In this document: one piece after another, positions 24,485 to 33,079 of the stretch | Layout of the letters: each line of letters starts with the position of its first letter | Position numbering within the stretch: the stretch's first letter is position 1 | Origin: UMGS1601 sp964617585 | GTDB lineage: Bacteria > Bacillota > Clostridia > Oscillospirales > Ruminococcaceae | Direction of reading: 5' to 3' | Assembly: GCA_964617585.1 (NCBI GenBank) | Contig: CAZTXS010000002.1 | Location: forward strand, 1 to 64,000 | DNA length: 64,000 bases | Translations under genes and position numbers: made by a program | Notes under the pieces: model-generated | What the model was told of the DNA's origin: nothing | What the model saw: the letters and a program-made list of their open reading frames with translations, nothing else | The model's database searches: none

Positions 24485-25795
24485 TTACTTTTCCGTTTTT
24501 AATATATAAGCCGAATAAGGAGCAAGCTCCGCTCCACCCCCGAAGTCAAAGATTTCGCCGTTAAGAAGATTTTCAGCCTGTCCGCAGCCTGCGTCGAAGT
24601 GCGCAGTATAGCTTTCGCTGTCAGCGTTTACAGCCACAAGAATTCGCTCGTCCTCAAGCTGTCTTTGAAAAATACACTGCTTGTTTGTGAGAATTATCTG
24701 ATTAAAATCTCCGTAGCACAATGCCTTACTGCTCTTGTGGGCTTTCGCACAGCTTGCAATAAAGTCGGTTAATTCGTTCCATTCGGGATTTTCAAACGAA
24801 GCCCTGAGCGCAGGATCTCCCTGACTTTTATCAGCCTTGGTTCCCCACTCGCTTCCGTAATATACGCACGGTATGCCGGGCATTCCGAACTCCATAGCAT
24901 AAATAAGCGGAAGATGCTTTTCATTTGTCAGAATTGAAGCCACTCTCGAAACATCATGATTATCAACAAAGGATAAAAGATGCATTCCTCTGTACTGACA
25001 CCAGCTTTCCGAGCCAAACTGATTTTTCAGACTGTGACAGATTTCAAACATATTCATTGAGTTAAAGCTTGAATAAAGTCCTTTATAGCACTGATAATTA
25101 GTTGCGCTGTGAAGCATTTCGGGATTTACGAACTCAGCATAGTTTCCATGAAGAAGCTCGCCTATAAGGACGAAGTCCGGCTTTTGAGAATCGCAAAAGC
25201 TTCTGAGCTTTCTGATAAAATCTCTGTCAAGAGAGTAGGCTACGTCAAGCCTTAGTCCGTCGATGTCAAATTCCTCAATCCAGCCCTTTATGCACTCAAA
25301 AATGTGGTTTATTACCTCTTCATTTCTGAGATTCAGTTTTACGAGGTCATAATGGCCCTCCCAGCCCTCGTACCAAAGACCGTCGTTATAGCTTGAGTTC
25401 CCGCTGAAGTCAATGTTAAACCAGTATCTGTATGGCGAGCTTTCACGGTTCTTAAGCACATCCTGAAACGCCCGGAAGCCTCTTCCCACATGATTGAAAA
25501 CTCCATCCAAAACCACCTTTATTCCGTTGCCGTGAAGCTCTTCGCAAACTTCCTTAAAATCATTATTATCACCCAAACGACAGTCGATACGCCTGAAATC
25601 CCTCGTGTTATAGCCGTGCGTGTCCGACTCAAAAACCGGAGAAAAATAAATTGCGTTCGCTCCCAGCTTCTTTATGTGAGGTATCCACTCTTTAACCTTT
25701 AATATTCTATGTACAGTCTGACCGTCGTTTTCAAACGGCGCGGAACAAAATCCTAAGGGATAAATCTGATAAAAAACACTTTCATATGCCCACAT
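24485..25795 (-). CDS. GH13-family alpha-glucan hydrolase (cytoplasmic)
   Basis: 436 residues without a signal peptide. The (beta/alpha)8 barrel shows the four GH13 regions: DGVFNH (97-102), GLRLDVAYS with nucleophile D184, IGELL with acid/base E213, and FVDNHD with D281. The small C-terminal beta domain is short. Length and cytoplasmic location suit a maltodextrin- or cyclomaltodextrin-degrading enzyme working on imported oligosaccharides. It is not next to a transporter, although a sugar-binding lipoprotein is encoded at 2378. Exact bond specificity cannot be read from the sequence. Confidence 0.88.
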   Translation of the reverse strand: MWAYESVFYQIYPLGFCSAPFENDGQTVHRILKVKEWIPHIKKLGANAIYFSPVFESDTHGYNTRDFRRIDCRLGDNNDFKEVCEELHGNGIKVVLDGVFNHVGRGFRAFQDVLKNRESSPYRYWFNIDFSGNSSYNDGLWYEGWEGHYDLVKLNLRNEEVINHIFECIKGWIEEFDIDGLRLDVAYSLDRDFIRKLRSFCDSQKPDFVLIGELLHGNYAEFVNPEMLHSATNYQCYKGLYSSFNSMNMFEICHSLKNQFGSESWCQYRGMHLLSFVDNHDVSRVASILTNEKHLPLIYAMEFGMPGIPCVYYGSEWGTKADKSQGDPALRASFENPEWNELTDFIASCAKAHKSSKALCYGDFNQIILTNKQCIFQRQLEDERILVAVNADSESYTAHFDAGCGQAENLLNGEIFDFGGGAELAPYSAYILKTEK

Positions 25796-25957
25796 ATTTT
25801 AAATACCAAACCTTTCTGACAAAGAAATTCGTAAAAATCATTCTTTACGTTACGCTTTAACATTATACCAAAACAATCTCGTTTTTGCAAATTCAACCGA
25901 CTAAAGGTTATTTAATCCCTTACCAAATATTATCCAAACTCATATTATGCAGTCTGA

Positions 25958-25986
25958 TTGACTTTTTAAGCTTCTTTATCTATAAT
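25958..25986 (+). promoter_or_regulatory. Sigma-A promoter of the zinc-ribbon membrane protein gene
   Basis: TTGACT (25958-25963), 17-base spacer, TATAAT (25981-25986), 33 bp before the ATG. Confidence 0.8.
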
Positions 25987-26019
25987 ATATTTAGACTTTA
26001 TGTCTTATGGAGGATTATT

Positions 26020-27576
26020 ATGGCGAAAAAAATTAAATGCAGAAACTGCGGAGCTTACTTACCGGATAACGCTCGTGTTTGTATGTACTGCAACGCAAAG
26101 GTAAACAGAAAAAGAAAATGCTCACCCAAGCTTATATTAGTTATACTTCTTTGGGTAATAGTTATTGCAGCTCTTTGCTGCACTGCTTATTATTTTTACG
26201 ACCGCTTTGCGTTTCTTGAAATAGACGCTTCTCAGCTTATTAAGGTTAATGTTGAAGGTTCAAACGGCTCAGCTTCAGCATATCTGTCGTTGGATGAAGA
26301 GAGCGATTATTTTAAAGCTGACGCTACGGGAAGTAATGTTCCGCTGCTTACTGATATGTTCACGAATACAAACGACCTGCAAAAGGCAAAAGAAATGCAG
26401 ACCGCCCTCAAAGCGGACATATACATAGCAACAGATTCCGACGACTCGCAATTTTTGTTCAGAAAAGGAACTGAGAGCATTAAAGCAAGTTCTATAGATA
26501 AAATCTCAGACATAAGCAACGGCGATCTGCTTACCGTCACGGTTAGATACGACAAAAAAGCTTTGAGAAAATTTCGTATCAAGCTGACTAACACAACATA
26601 CACCGTAAACGTAAGCGATTTAAACTCGGTACAAAGCTTAAACGCATTTGCTGATATTTCCGTTTCATTCAGCGGAACCGACGGCTATGGTACGGCTGAA
26701 ATAAACACTTCAAAGTGCAGTCAGGTTGTTCTGGACAGCTTTGAGTTCAACATCACCGAATCGTCAAACAACGGCAATCTTTCAAACGGCGATGTAATTA
26801 CAATTTCGGCAAACTGCATTTCTTCTTCATATAACCCGGATGATTCAACTATCGAGTACGAAGATCAGAAATACGCCGTAAGCAAATCGTCAAGCACAGA
26901 GTTTAATGTTTCAGGGCTCGGCGAAGCCGACGAGCTGGATCCGTTTGAAAATGTTACTGTAAATTTCAGCGGTATATCGCCTATGGTTACAGCAAGCGGT
27001 ATGAATACTGATAATGCTTCGGATATTATAAAGACTATGTTTGATTATACGATTTCACAAACGTCAGGATTAAAGCTCGGCGATGTTATAACCGTCAAAG
27101 CAAAGTATAAATCGGGCTATAACGACAGCACTTTGCTCAAAAAAGGCTTTACGCTTCTTAAAACCAAGAGGACTTATATTGTTGAAAATGTTGACGCCTA
27201 TGCGACTAAAATCAAAGAAATAGACCTTATTGACATTAAAAACCAAATGCACAATCAGCTTTCATCATTTGAGGGCTCGGAGATAAACCTTATCGCCGCT
27301 TATTTTAACAAGGCAAAAGCAGGAGCTTCTGCTGATCCCTACAACAAATATTTTGAGGTTTATGAAATAAAGCTTGATACAGGCACTATTTACAGAATAG
27401 TCGAAACTGATAACATCTACACTTCAGCAAGCGGCGAACTGAAGTTCACTGTAAACGAAAGCTCAAAAAATTCTGGATTAAAGGATGTACTTATAGATCA
27501 GTTTGTCAAGTCGGATTCAAATTATAAGGTTAAGACCATAAAGACCGAAAAAACATTGATACAAGAAGCAAGCTAA
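26020..27576 (+). CDS. Zinc-ribbon, single-pass membrane protein with repeated extracellular beta domains
   Basis: 518 residues from MAKKIKCRNCG; GGAGG 6 bases upstream fixes this start over the longer frame at 25885, which would begin before the promoter. Residues 7-24 form a zinc ribbon (CxxC...CxxC). A transmembrane helix follows (about 38-63), so the ribbon faces the cytoplasm. Outside are about three related beta modules, each with LSNGDVITI-, LLTVTVRYDK- or LGDVITVKAKYK-type strands. The layout resembles TcaA/YvbJ-like zinc-ribbon envelope proteins of Firmicutes, but function is unknown. Monocistronic. Confidence 0.7.
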   Translation: MAKKIKCRNCGAYLPDNARVCMYCNAKVNRKRKCSPKLILVILLWVIVIAALCCTAYYFYDRFAFLEIDASQLIKVNVEGSNGSASAYLSLDEESDYFKADATGSNVPLLTDMFTNTNDLQKAKEMQTALKADIYIATDSDDSQFLFRKGTESIKASSIDKISDISNGDLLTVTVRYDKKALRKFRIKLTNTTYTVNVSDLNSVQSLNAFADISVSFSGTDGYGTAEINTSKCSQVVLDSFEFNITESSNNGNLSNGDVITISANCISSSYNPDDSTIEYEDQKYAVSKSSSTEFNVSGLGEADELDPFENVTVNFSGISPMVTASGMNTDNASDIIKTMFDYTISQTSGLKLGDVITVKAKYKSGYNDSTLLKKGFTLLKTKRTYIVENVDAYATKIKEIDLIDIKNQMHNQLSSFEGSEINLIAAYFNKAKAGASADPYNKYFEVYEIKLDTGTIYRIVETDNIYTSASGELKFTVNESSKNSGLKDVLIDQFVKSDSNYKVKTIKTEKTLIQEAS

Positions 27577-27591
27577 TAGTTTTAAAACATA

Positions 27592-27625
27592 AAAGGCGGA
27601 GTCGGAAACAACCGACTTCGCCTTT
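27592..27625 (+). terminator. Intrinsic terminator between convergent genes
   Basis: AAAGGCG(G)AGTCGG pairs with CCGACT(T)CGCCTTT around AAACAA. Usable in both directions between the zinc-ribbon gene and spoIIQ-like gene. Confidence 0.8.
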
Positions 27626-27635
27626 AAATTCAGAC

Positions 27636-28367
27636 TTATTTTGTTGAACTTGGATTTATAAAGGAAATAGGATCTATCCACTCACCGTTTTGCTTAATTG
27701 CAAAATGCAAATGTGCAGGAAGCGCACTTTCAGCGTCTGCTGTTTTGCCTACCTCTCCTATTTTTTCACCAGAATTGACCGTATCTCCCTCGGCAACGTC
27801 AACCGACTTTTTAAGGTTATAATAATGTCCCTCTATATTATCTCCATGGTCGATTATAACCTCTGTTCCGTACAGCGGATCTTCTATCACCTTAGTTACC
27901 GTGCCGCTCGTCATCGCAACCACTTTTGTTCCGGCCTTTGCTTTAATATCGGCTCCGTCATGAGTCTGCCAATAGCCCAATGTTTCGCTTTTAACAAGCT
28001 CGCCGTTAGAAAACGGATTTATAACGTCTCCCTCTACAGGCATAACGTAAGGCTGTGTTTCTGTATCGACGTCCGTCGACGCAGCTTCTTCGCTTTCATC
28101 AGCGGCATTTTCTTCAGCGTCATCAACATCTTCCGATTCGCTGCTGTCTTCTTCACTGTTTTCGGAGGTCACAGTTGTTGTTTTCTTTATATCGCTTACT
28201 GTATTTGCAACCTGTGAATCCTCGATTTTAGTAAGTATATTACTGTTAGTAAGCTTGTTCATTGTGCTTTTATAAACAGCGAAGCTTCCTATTCCGACCG
28301 CCATAAGGAAAACCAGACATCCGACAAGTATTCCCTTTCCTTTAATTAATTCCGATAGCTTTTTCAT
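27636..28367 (-). CDS. spoIIQ: Membrane-anchored M23 (LytM) peptidase-like protein, SpoIIQ-like
   Basis: 243 residues: short cytoplasmic start, one transmembrane helix (about 11-31), an acidic Ser/Glu linker, then a LytM domain (about 115-240). Zinc ligands appear intact: H and D in QTHDGADIKA and HxH in PAHLHFAI. In clostridial sporulation SpoIIQ sits in the forespore membrane, binds SpoIIIAH across the intermembrane space and unlike the Bacillus version keeps an active site. The identification rests on topology, intact motif and the neighbouring sigK; a vegetative cell-wall hydrolase is the alternative. Confidence 0.7.
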   Translation of the reverse strand: MKKLSELIKGKGILVGCLVFLMAVGIGSFAVYKSTMNKLTNSNILTKIEDSQVANTVSDIKKTTTVTSENSEEDSSESEDVDDAEENAADESEEAASTDVDTETQPYVMPVEGDVINPFSNGELVKSETLGYWQTHDGADIKAKAGTKVVAMTSGTVTKVIEDPLYGTEVIIDHGDNIEGHYYNLKKSVDVAEGDTVNSGEKIGEVGKTADAESALPAHLHFAIKQNGEWIDPISFINPSSTK

Positions 28368-28489
28368 GAAAATTTACGTTCCTTTCTTTTTGACTTGCAT
28401 AAAAATTCTGACCTGAATATGTTTAGAAGATTCTATGAGGTTATTTTTGACAGAATTTTTTACTTTATACACTAAATGAAAAAAGTTAT

Positions 28490-29182
28490 CTAATTTTTAT
28501 TTTCAAAACACGCCTTCAGCTTTCCCAGCGCCTTCTTTTCAATTCGGGAAACATAAGATCGGGAAATATCAAACTTCTTTGCAATTTCTCTCTGCGTCAG
28601 CGGTATTTCTCCGTAAAGACCGTACCGCAGAATTATAATCTCACGCTCTCTTTCATCTAAGCACTCGGGAAGATAAGAATAAAGCTGACCGGACTTTATT
28701 GATATGTCTATCTTATCTATAATCTCTACATCCTCAGATATTATATCCATAAGCGTAAGCTGATTTCCGTCCTTATCCGTGTCAATAGGCTCATCGAAAT
28801 AAATCTCTCCCGCTGATTTTTTCATAGATCTGAAATGCATAAGTATTTCATTTTCAACGCACTTGCTTCCATAGGTTGCAAACCTTGTTCCCTTTGTATA
28901 ATCAAAGGTTGATACGGCTTTTATAAGTCCGATTGTGCCTATTGAAATGAGATCCTCCTGTTCGCTTGAGCCTGAATAATACTTTTTCACAATATGAGCT
29001 ACAAGCCTGAGATTATGTTCAATAAGCTTTGTTCTTGCCGTTTCGTCCCCCTCCGCCATTTTAAGAAAACATTCCCTTTCCTCTTTGGCAGACAGCGGCT
29101 TGGGAAACGCTCCGCTGCGTTCTAAATGCAAAGCAAAGTAAAGACAGTTTGAAAGAATTATTTCTATTAAATGCGCAAACAT
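28490..29182 (-). CDS. sigK: Sporulation sigma factor SigK
   Basis: 230 residues. It begins with a hydrophobic pro-sequence of about 20 residues (FAHLIEIILSNCLYFAL) followed by FPKPLS, as in pro-sigma-K, which is cleaved at the outer forespore membrane. Region 2 IEHNLRLVAHIVKKY, EDLISIGTIGLIKAV and ENEILMHFR; region 4 with LTQREIAKKFDISRSYVSRI. It directs late mother-cell transcription. The gene is uninterrupted (no skin-type element). Ribosome-binding site AAGGGGTG. Confidence 0.92.
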   Translation of the reverse strand: MFAHLIEIILSNCLYFALHLERSGAFPKPLSAKEERECFLKMAEGDETARTKLIEHNLRLVAHIVKKYYSGSSEQEDLISIGTIGLIKAVSTFDYTKGTRFATYGSKCVENEILMHFRSMKKSAGEIYFDEPIDTDKDGNQLTLMDIISEDVEIIDKIDISIKSGQLYSYLPECLDEREREIIILRYGLYGEIPLTQREIAKKFDISRSYVSRIEKKALGKLKACFENKN

Positions 29183-29288
29183 AAAAACACACCCCTTACA
29201 AAGTTTATGAAAAAGAGGTGTTTGTCTATTCTATAACAATATTTCGGACAAAATGAAAAATTCTTATTTGCCACTTTTTTTATATTTC

Positions 29289-29744
29289 CTAATTTAAAAG
29301 TTCTTCGCTGTCAAGTATAACCGTAAAAGGTCCGTCGTTTAACAGACTTACTTTCATATCTGCTCCGAAAACCCCATGCTCAACCCGAGTTTCCAGTTTT
29401 TCACGGCAAAGATTTATAAAATACTCATAAAGCTCCTCCGCCCTTTGCGGATTACCGGCATTGATAAAGCTTGGTCTGTTTCCCTTTTTGCAATCGGCAT
29501 ACAGCGTAAACTGGGATACAATAAGAAGCTCTCCCTTAACATCTCTTAACGACAAGTTTGTTTTATCGTTCTCATCTGAAAAAATCCTCAGATTAATCAT
29601 TTTATTACAAAGCTTTTCACACACAAGCTCCGTATCCGAATTGCTTATTCCTATCAGAACCAAATATCCCTGCGAGATTTTGCCGACAGTTTTTTCATCT
29701 GCCGAAACCTTGGCATTTTTCACCCTTTGTATAACCAGTTTCAT
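29289..29744 (-). CDS. dtd: D-aminoacyl-tRNA deacylase
   Basis: 151 residues, standard length. It hydrolyses D-amino acids (and glycine) from mischarged tRNA. Both active-site signatures are visible: SQFTLYADCKKGNRPSF and the cross-subunit motif near the C-terminus (NDGPFTV, normally NxGPVT). Cytoplasmic homodimer. About 105 bp upstream of sigK on the same strand; a dispersed repeat lies just ahead of it. Confidence 0.95.
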   Translation of the reverse strand: MKLVIQRVKNAKVSADEKTVGKISQGYLVLIGISNSDTELVCEKLCNKMINLRIFSDENDKTNLSLRDVKGELLIVSQFTLYADCKKGNRPSFINAGNPQRAEELYEYFINLCREKLETRVEHGVFGADMKVSLLNDGPFTVILDSEELLN

Positions 29745-29779
29745 TCTTACAACCGCTTTCCAATTCAGATTTTACTGCT

Positions 29780-29920
29780 ACAACTAGGGCAAGGCGTCCC
29801 ACGCCTATATAGGCGGCGGGTTCCTTTCCCCGTTCAGCAGCGGGATACAATCCCCTGCTTAACGACCGGTCGGCAATGCCGACCCTTGCCACGTTGAATG
29901 ACGTGCAAGCCCTTATTGAA
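29780..29920 (-). repeat. Dispersed structured repeat, full-length copy 6 (reverse)
   Basis: Minus-strand copy from TTCAATAAGGGCTTGCACG to a slightly diverged end (CCTAGTTGT). The second hairpin arm reads TTAAGCAGGGGATTG, so HP2 pairs imperfectly. Lies between divergent genes. Confidence 0.88.
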
Positions 29921-29960
29921 TAGTACCACAAATATTCAAAAGAATCAACCGAAACGCAAG

Positions 29961-29989
29961 TTGAAAATCAGTTTTTTTTATGGTATACT
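29961..29989 (+). promoter_or_regulatory. Sigma-A promoter of the DUF6106-acpS-nnr operon
   Basis: TTGAAA (29961-29966), 17-base spacer, TATACT (29984-29989), 35 bp before the ATG. Confidence 0.7.
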
Positions 29990-30024
29990 TTATTAAATCA
30001 CAAATACAATAAGGAGATATTTTT

Positions 30025-30510
30025 ATGGATAGCTTTAAAGAACAACTGGTAACAAGAAATCCCGACACGTCAACGTTTGTCAAGAAGACAACGGTATTTG
30101 TTGCGGCACTTTTTATTTCAGCTCTGCTGTTTATTCTATTTAAAGCGCTGTCACTGGTTCTAATAGTGCTTATCGGCTATGGAACTTACTATCTGATAAA
30201 AAACTTTGACGTTGAATATGAATATATCTGTACAAACGGGGAGCTGGACATAGACAAAATCATAGCAAAAAGCAGAAGAAAAAGACTTATCTCCGCTGAG
30301 ATTCAAGAAGCTTTGGAATTCGGAGAAGTCAGCGGAAAATCATTCAACAAAGATTACAGCGTAATAGACGCAACCTCAGGAAGCAATGAGAACGATTACT
30401 ATTTAACCTGTAAAAGCTCAAAATTCGGAATGTGCTATGTTCTTATTTCACCGAACGACGAAATGCTTAATGTAATAAAGACATATCTTCCGAGAAATAT
30501 CAGGAGCTGA
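30025..30510 (+). CDS. Small two-helix membrane protein (DUF6106-like)
   Basis: 161 residues. Two transmembrane helices at about 25-60, then a cytoplasmic beta-rich domain starting YEYICTNGELDIDKI and KSRRKRLISAE. The pattern matches clostridial proteins labelled DUF6106, found next to acpS; function unknown. Good ribosome-binding site AAGGAGATA. acpS begins 4 bases after its stop. Confidence 0.65.
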   Translation: MDSFKEQLVTRNPDTSTFVKKTTVFVAALFISALLFILFKALSLVLIVLIGYGTYYLIKNFDVEYEYICTNGELDIDKIIAKSRRKRLISAEIQEALEFGEVSGKSFNKDYSVIDATSGSNENDYYLTCKSSKFGMCYVLISPNDEMLNVIKTYLPRNIRS

Positions 30511-30513
30511 TTT

Positions 30514-30885
30514 ATGTATACGACAGGCATTGATATTATAGAAATTTCAAGAATTAAAAAAAGCGTTTCAAACGATAGGTTTTTAAACTGCGTTTTTTCA
30601 GATAAAGAGCTTAAAATGTTTTATGCAAAAGCTGATCCATATCCTTCGATGGCGGGAAACTGGGCGGCTAAGGAAGCTTTTTCAAAAGCCCTCGGCACAG
30701 GCGTAAGGGGATTCAGCCTAAACGAGATTTCCGTTCTCAGAGAACAAAACGGAAAGCCTTATCTTGATCTTTGCGGCAATGCTGAAAAAGCGGCGCAGGG
30801 CTTATCGTTTTCAGTAAGCATAAGCCACACTTATTCTCTGGCAACGGCTATTGTTATTGCCTATAATGAAAGGTTCGGTGATTAA
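30514..30885 (+). CDS. acpS: Holo-[acyl-carrier-protein] synthase
   Basis: 123 residues. It moves 4'-phosphopantetheine from CoA to the ACP serine. The magnesium-binding signatures GIDIIEISRI (D6) and NWAAKEAFSKALGTG (E57-region) are present. Together with coaD earlier in the window it belongs to cofactor supply for fatty-acid synthesis. Overlaps the following nnr gene by 8 bases. Confidence 0.95.
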   Translation: MYTTGIDIIEISRIKKSVSNDRFLNCVFSDKELKMFYAKADPYPSMAGNWAAKEAFSKALGTGVRGFSLNEISVLREQNGKPYLDLCGNAEKAAQGLSFSVSISHTYSLATAIVIAYNERFGD

Positions 30886-32413
30886 AATAAAAATTCTGAC
30901 TGCTGAACAGATGAGCGAAGCTGAAAAGTCCTCGGAAAAGTACGGAGTTACATTATCTGAGCTTATGGACAACGCTGCCGCCGCACTGTGCAGAGAGATT
31001 ACAAAAATCGCATATAAAGGTTATTATAAGAATATTCTTATTCTCGCCGGAAACGGAAATAACGGGGGCGACGGTCTTGTCTGCTCCAATATGCTGCTTG
31101 AAAATTCTTTAAACGTAAGAATTATTTTAGCTCAAGGCAGCCCAAAAACCGCTCTGGCAAGGTCTGCTTTTTCAAAGCTGAAGCAAAAGGCGGAAAAAGT
31201 TCCGACAGAAGAATCGGAAAACGCTTTCAAATGGGCTGATATTATCATAGACGCCGTTTTCGGAACAGGCTTTCACGGCGAGCTTCCCGATGACGTCAGA
31301 TCATTGTTTGATAAAGCAGATAAATCCAAAGCTTTGAAAATTGCCTGCGACCTGCCGTCGGGAATTAATTCGAGAAACGGATTTGTATCAGACGGAACTT
31401 TAAAATGCGATTATACAATTTGCTTTCACGCTTTTAAGCTTGGAGCTTTACTTTCACCTGCCAAAGACTTTTGCGGAGAATCCATACTCTGCGATATAAA
31501 CATACCAAAATCCGCCGAAAGCAATTTTGAATTCGAAATTTCAAAGCTTGATAACAACATTGTAAGAAGTCTTTTGCCTCCTCGCCCGGATAATTCTCAT
31601 AAAGGCACCTTCGGGAAGCTTTTATGTATATGCGGCTGCTCCGATTACAGAGGAGCGGCGGCGATTTCAGTTACTTCTGCTATGCGCACGGGCGTCGGGC
31701 TTGTAAATCTGTGTTCTGTAGAAAGCGTTATAGCTTCGCTTTCGGCGGACATTTATGAAGCCGTATACACAACTCTTGACAGCGATGAAAACGGCTGTAT
31801 CTCTTCAAAAAACTCGGATAAAATAATTTCACTTTCAAAGGATTATAATGTGATTCTACTGGGCTGCGGTCTTGGCAAAAATAAAAACACCGTAAAGCTT
31901 GTCGAACAAATAGTCAAGCGTTCTGAAATTCCCGTAATTATAGACGCTGACGGAATAAACTGCCTTTGCGGGAATATAAATGTATTAAAGGACACAAGGG
32001 CAAAAATCATTTTAACTCCGCACCCCGCTGAATTTGCAAGGCTTATAAACGTTTCTGTCGGCGAGTTTTTGGAAAACAGGTTTAATCTCGTAAAACAGTT
32101 CTGCGATGAATATAACGTAACAGTTTTATCCAAATCAGTCCAAAGTCTTGCAATTTCAAAAAACTGCAAGGATGTTTATTTATCCTGCACGGGCAATTCA
32201 GCTCTCAGTAAGGGCGGAAGCGGCGATTTGTTGGCAGGCATGACGGCTTCCTTTGCAGCTCAAGGCGCCGAGCCTATTAACGCCTGTGCCGCAGGACAGT
32301 ATATTTTAGGACGTTCGGCAGAAGCGCTGACCGAAGAAATGTCGAAGCGTTCGGTTCTGGCAAGGGATATTTTAGATATTTTGCCTTTTGTCCTCAAAGA
32401 AATTGAGGATTAA
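30878..32413 (+). CDS. nnr: Bifunctional NAD(P)HX epimerase and ADP-dependent dehydratase
   Basis: 511 residues from GTG at 30878, which has AAAGG 4 bases upstream and gives the family's usual KILTAEQM start; ATG 30866 is the alternative. N-terminal epimerase (YjeF-N) with GNGNNGGDGLV and DAVFGTGFHGELP; C-terminal ribokinase-like dehydratase with TPHPAEFARL and GGSGDLLAGM. It repairs hydrated NADH/NADPH. The acpS-nnr order is common in bacteria. Confidence 0.93.
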   Translation: MIKIKILTAEQMSEAEKSSEKYGVTLSELMDNAAAALCREITKIAYKGYYKNILILAGNGNNGGDGLVCSNMLLENSLNVRIILAQGSPKTALARSAFSKLKQKAEKVPTEESENAFKWADIIIDAVFGTGFHGELPDDVRSLFDKADKSKALKIACDLPSGINSRNGFVSDGTLKCDYTICFHAFKLGALLSPAKDFCGESILCDINIPKSAESNFEFEISKLDNNIVRSLLPPRPDNSHKGTFGKLLCICGCSDYRGAAAISVTSAMRTGVGLVNLCSVESVIASLSADIYEAVYTTLDSDENGCISSKNSDKIISLSKDYNVILLGCGLGKNKNTVKLVEQIVKRSEIPVIIDADGINCLCGNINVLKDTRAKIILTPHPAEFARLINVSVGEFLENRFNLVKQFCDEYNVTVLSKSVQSLAISKNCKDVYLSCTGNSALSKGGSGDLLAGMTASFAAQGAEPINACAAGQYILGRSAEALTEEMSKRSVLARDILDILPFVLKEIED

Positions 32414-32417
32414 ATTA

Positions 32418-32460
32418 AAAAGCCTATGCTTACGGAAATATCCTCATGCATAGGTTTTTT
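32418..32460 (+). terminator. Intrinsic terminator after nnr
   Basis: AAAAGCCTATGC pairs with GCATAGG, followed by TTTTTT. Confidence 0.85.
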
Positions 32461-32482
32461 ATTTTTGAAAGGATGAAGTATT

Positions 32483-32992
32483 TTGAACCGACCTATTAAG
32501 CTCCTTGTATTCCCTGTTATGATTATTCTGACGTTTGCATTGACCTCATGTAATAAGAACACCGATTCAGTCACGCTGAAAATACCGTATTCATGCGATC
32601 TGACAATTAAAAACGACAATACTGACAGCGATACCTACAAAGCATCTCTTTCCCGAAAGGAAAACAGTTGGCAGATGACCTATTCCGAGCCTGAAAGCAT
32701 AAGCGGAATGACCATAACATTTTCAGGCGAAACCTATAAAATAAAGCTTGAGGACTTAGAATTTGACGCCAAACAGGATGAACTCCCCGACAGTGCAATA
32801 AGCATTATGATAATATCTGCTCTGGACAAAACCACTCTTTCATCAAACGTTGAATACAAAACAAATGACGGCTGCACGGTGGCAAGCGGCACAATAGGCG
32901 AAAAGGATTATGAGCTGATATTTAAAGATGATGTGCCGCAGTCGCTGAAAATTTCCGATTATACGGTTACCTTCAAAAATTTCAAGTCTTAA
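32483..32992 (+). CDS. Small lipoprotein of unknown function
   Basis: 169 residues from TTG, with GAAAGGA 9 bases upstream. Type II signal peptide with lipobox ALTSC. The mature part is beta-rich, without cysteines except one near the end, and resembles LppX/outer-sheet lipoproteins only in general shape. No family recognised. It has a terminator on each side, so it is probably transcribed alone or by read-through from nnr. Confidence 0.65.
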   Translation: MNRPIKLLVFPVMIILTFALTSCNKNTDSVTLKIPYSCDLTIKNDNTDSDTYKASLSRKENSWQMTYSEPESISGMTITFSGETYKIKLEDLEFDAKQDELPDSAISIMIISALDKTTLSSNVEYKTNDGCTVASGTIGEKDYELIFKDDVPQSLKISDYTVTFKNFKS

Positions 32993-33010
32993 ATATTTTG
33001 GTTTTAAAAA

Positions 33011-33041
33011 AAGAGTACAAACCGCTTTGGTCTGTACTCTT
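33011..33041 (-). terminator. Intrinsic terminator of the anchored surface protein gene
   Basis: AAGAGTACA pairs with TGTACTCTT. T-run of seven on the minus strand, weaker on the plus strand. Shared by convergent genes. Confidence 0.85.
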
Positions 33042-33079
33042 AATATTTTTCTTTTTATATTATTTTAGATTTATCAGAT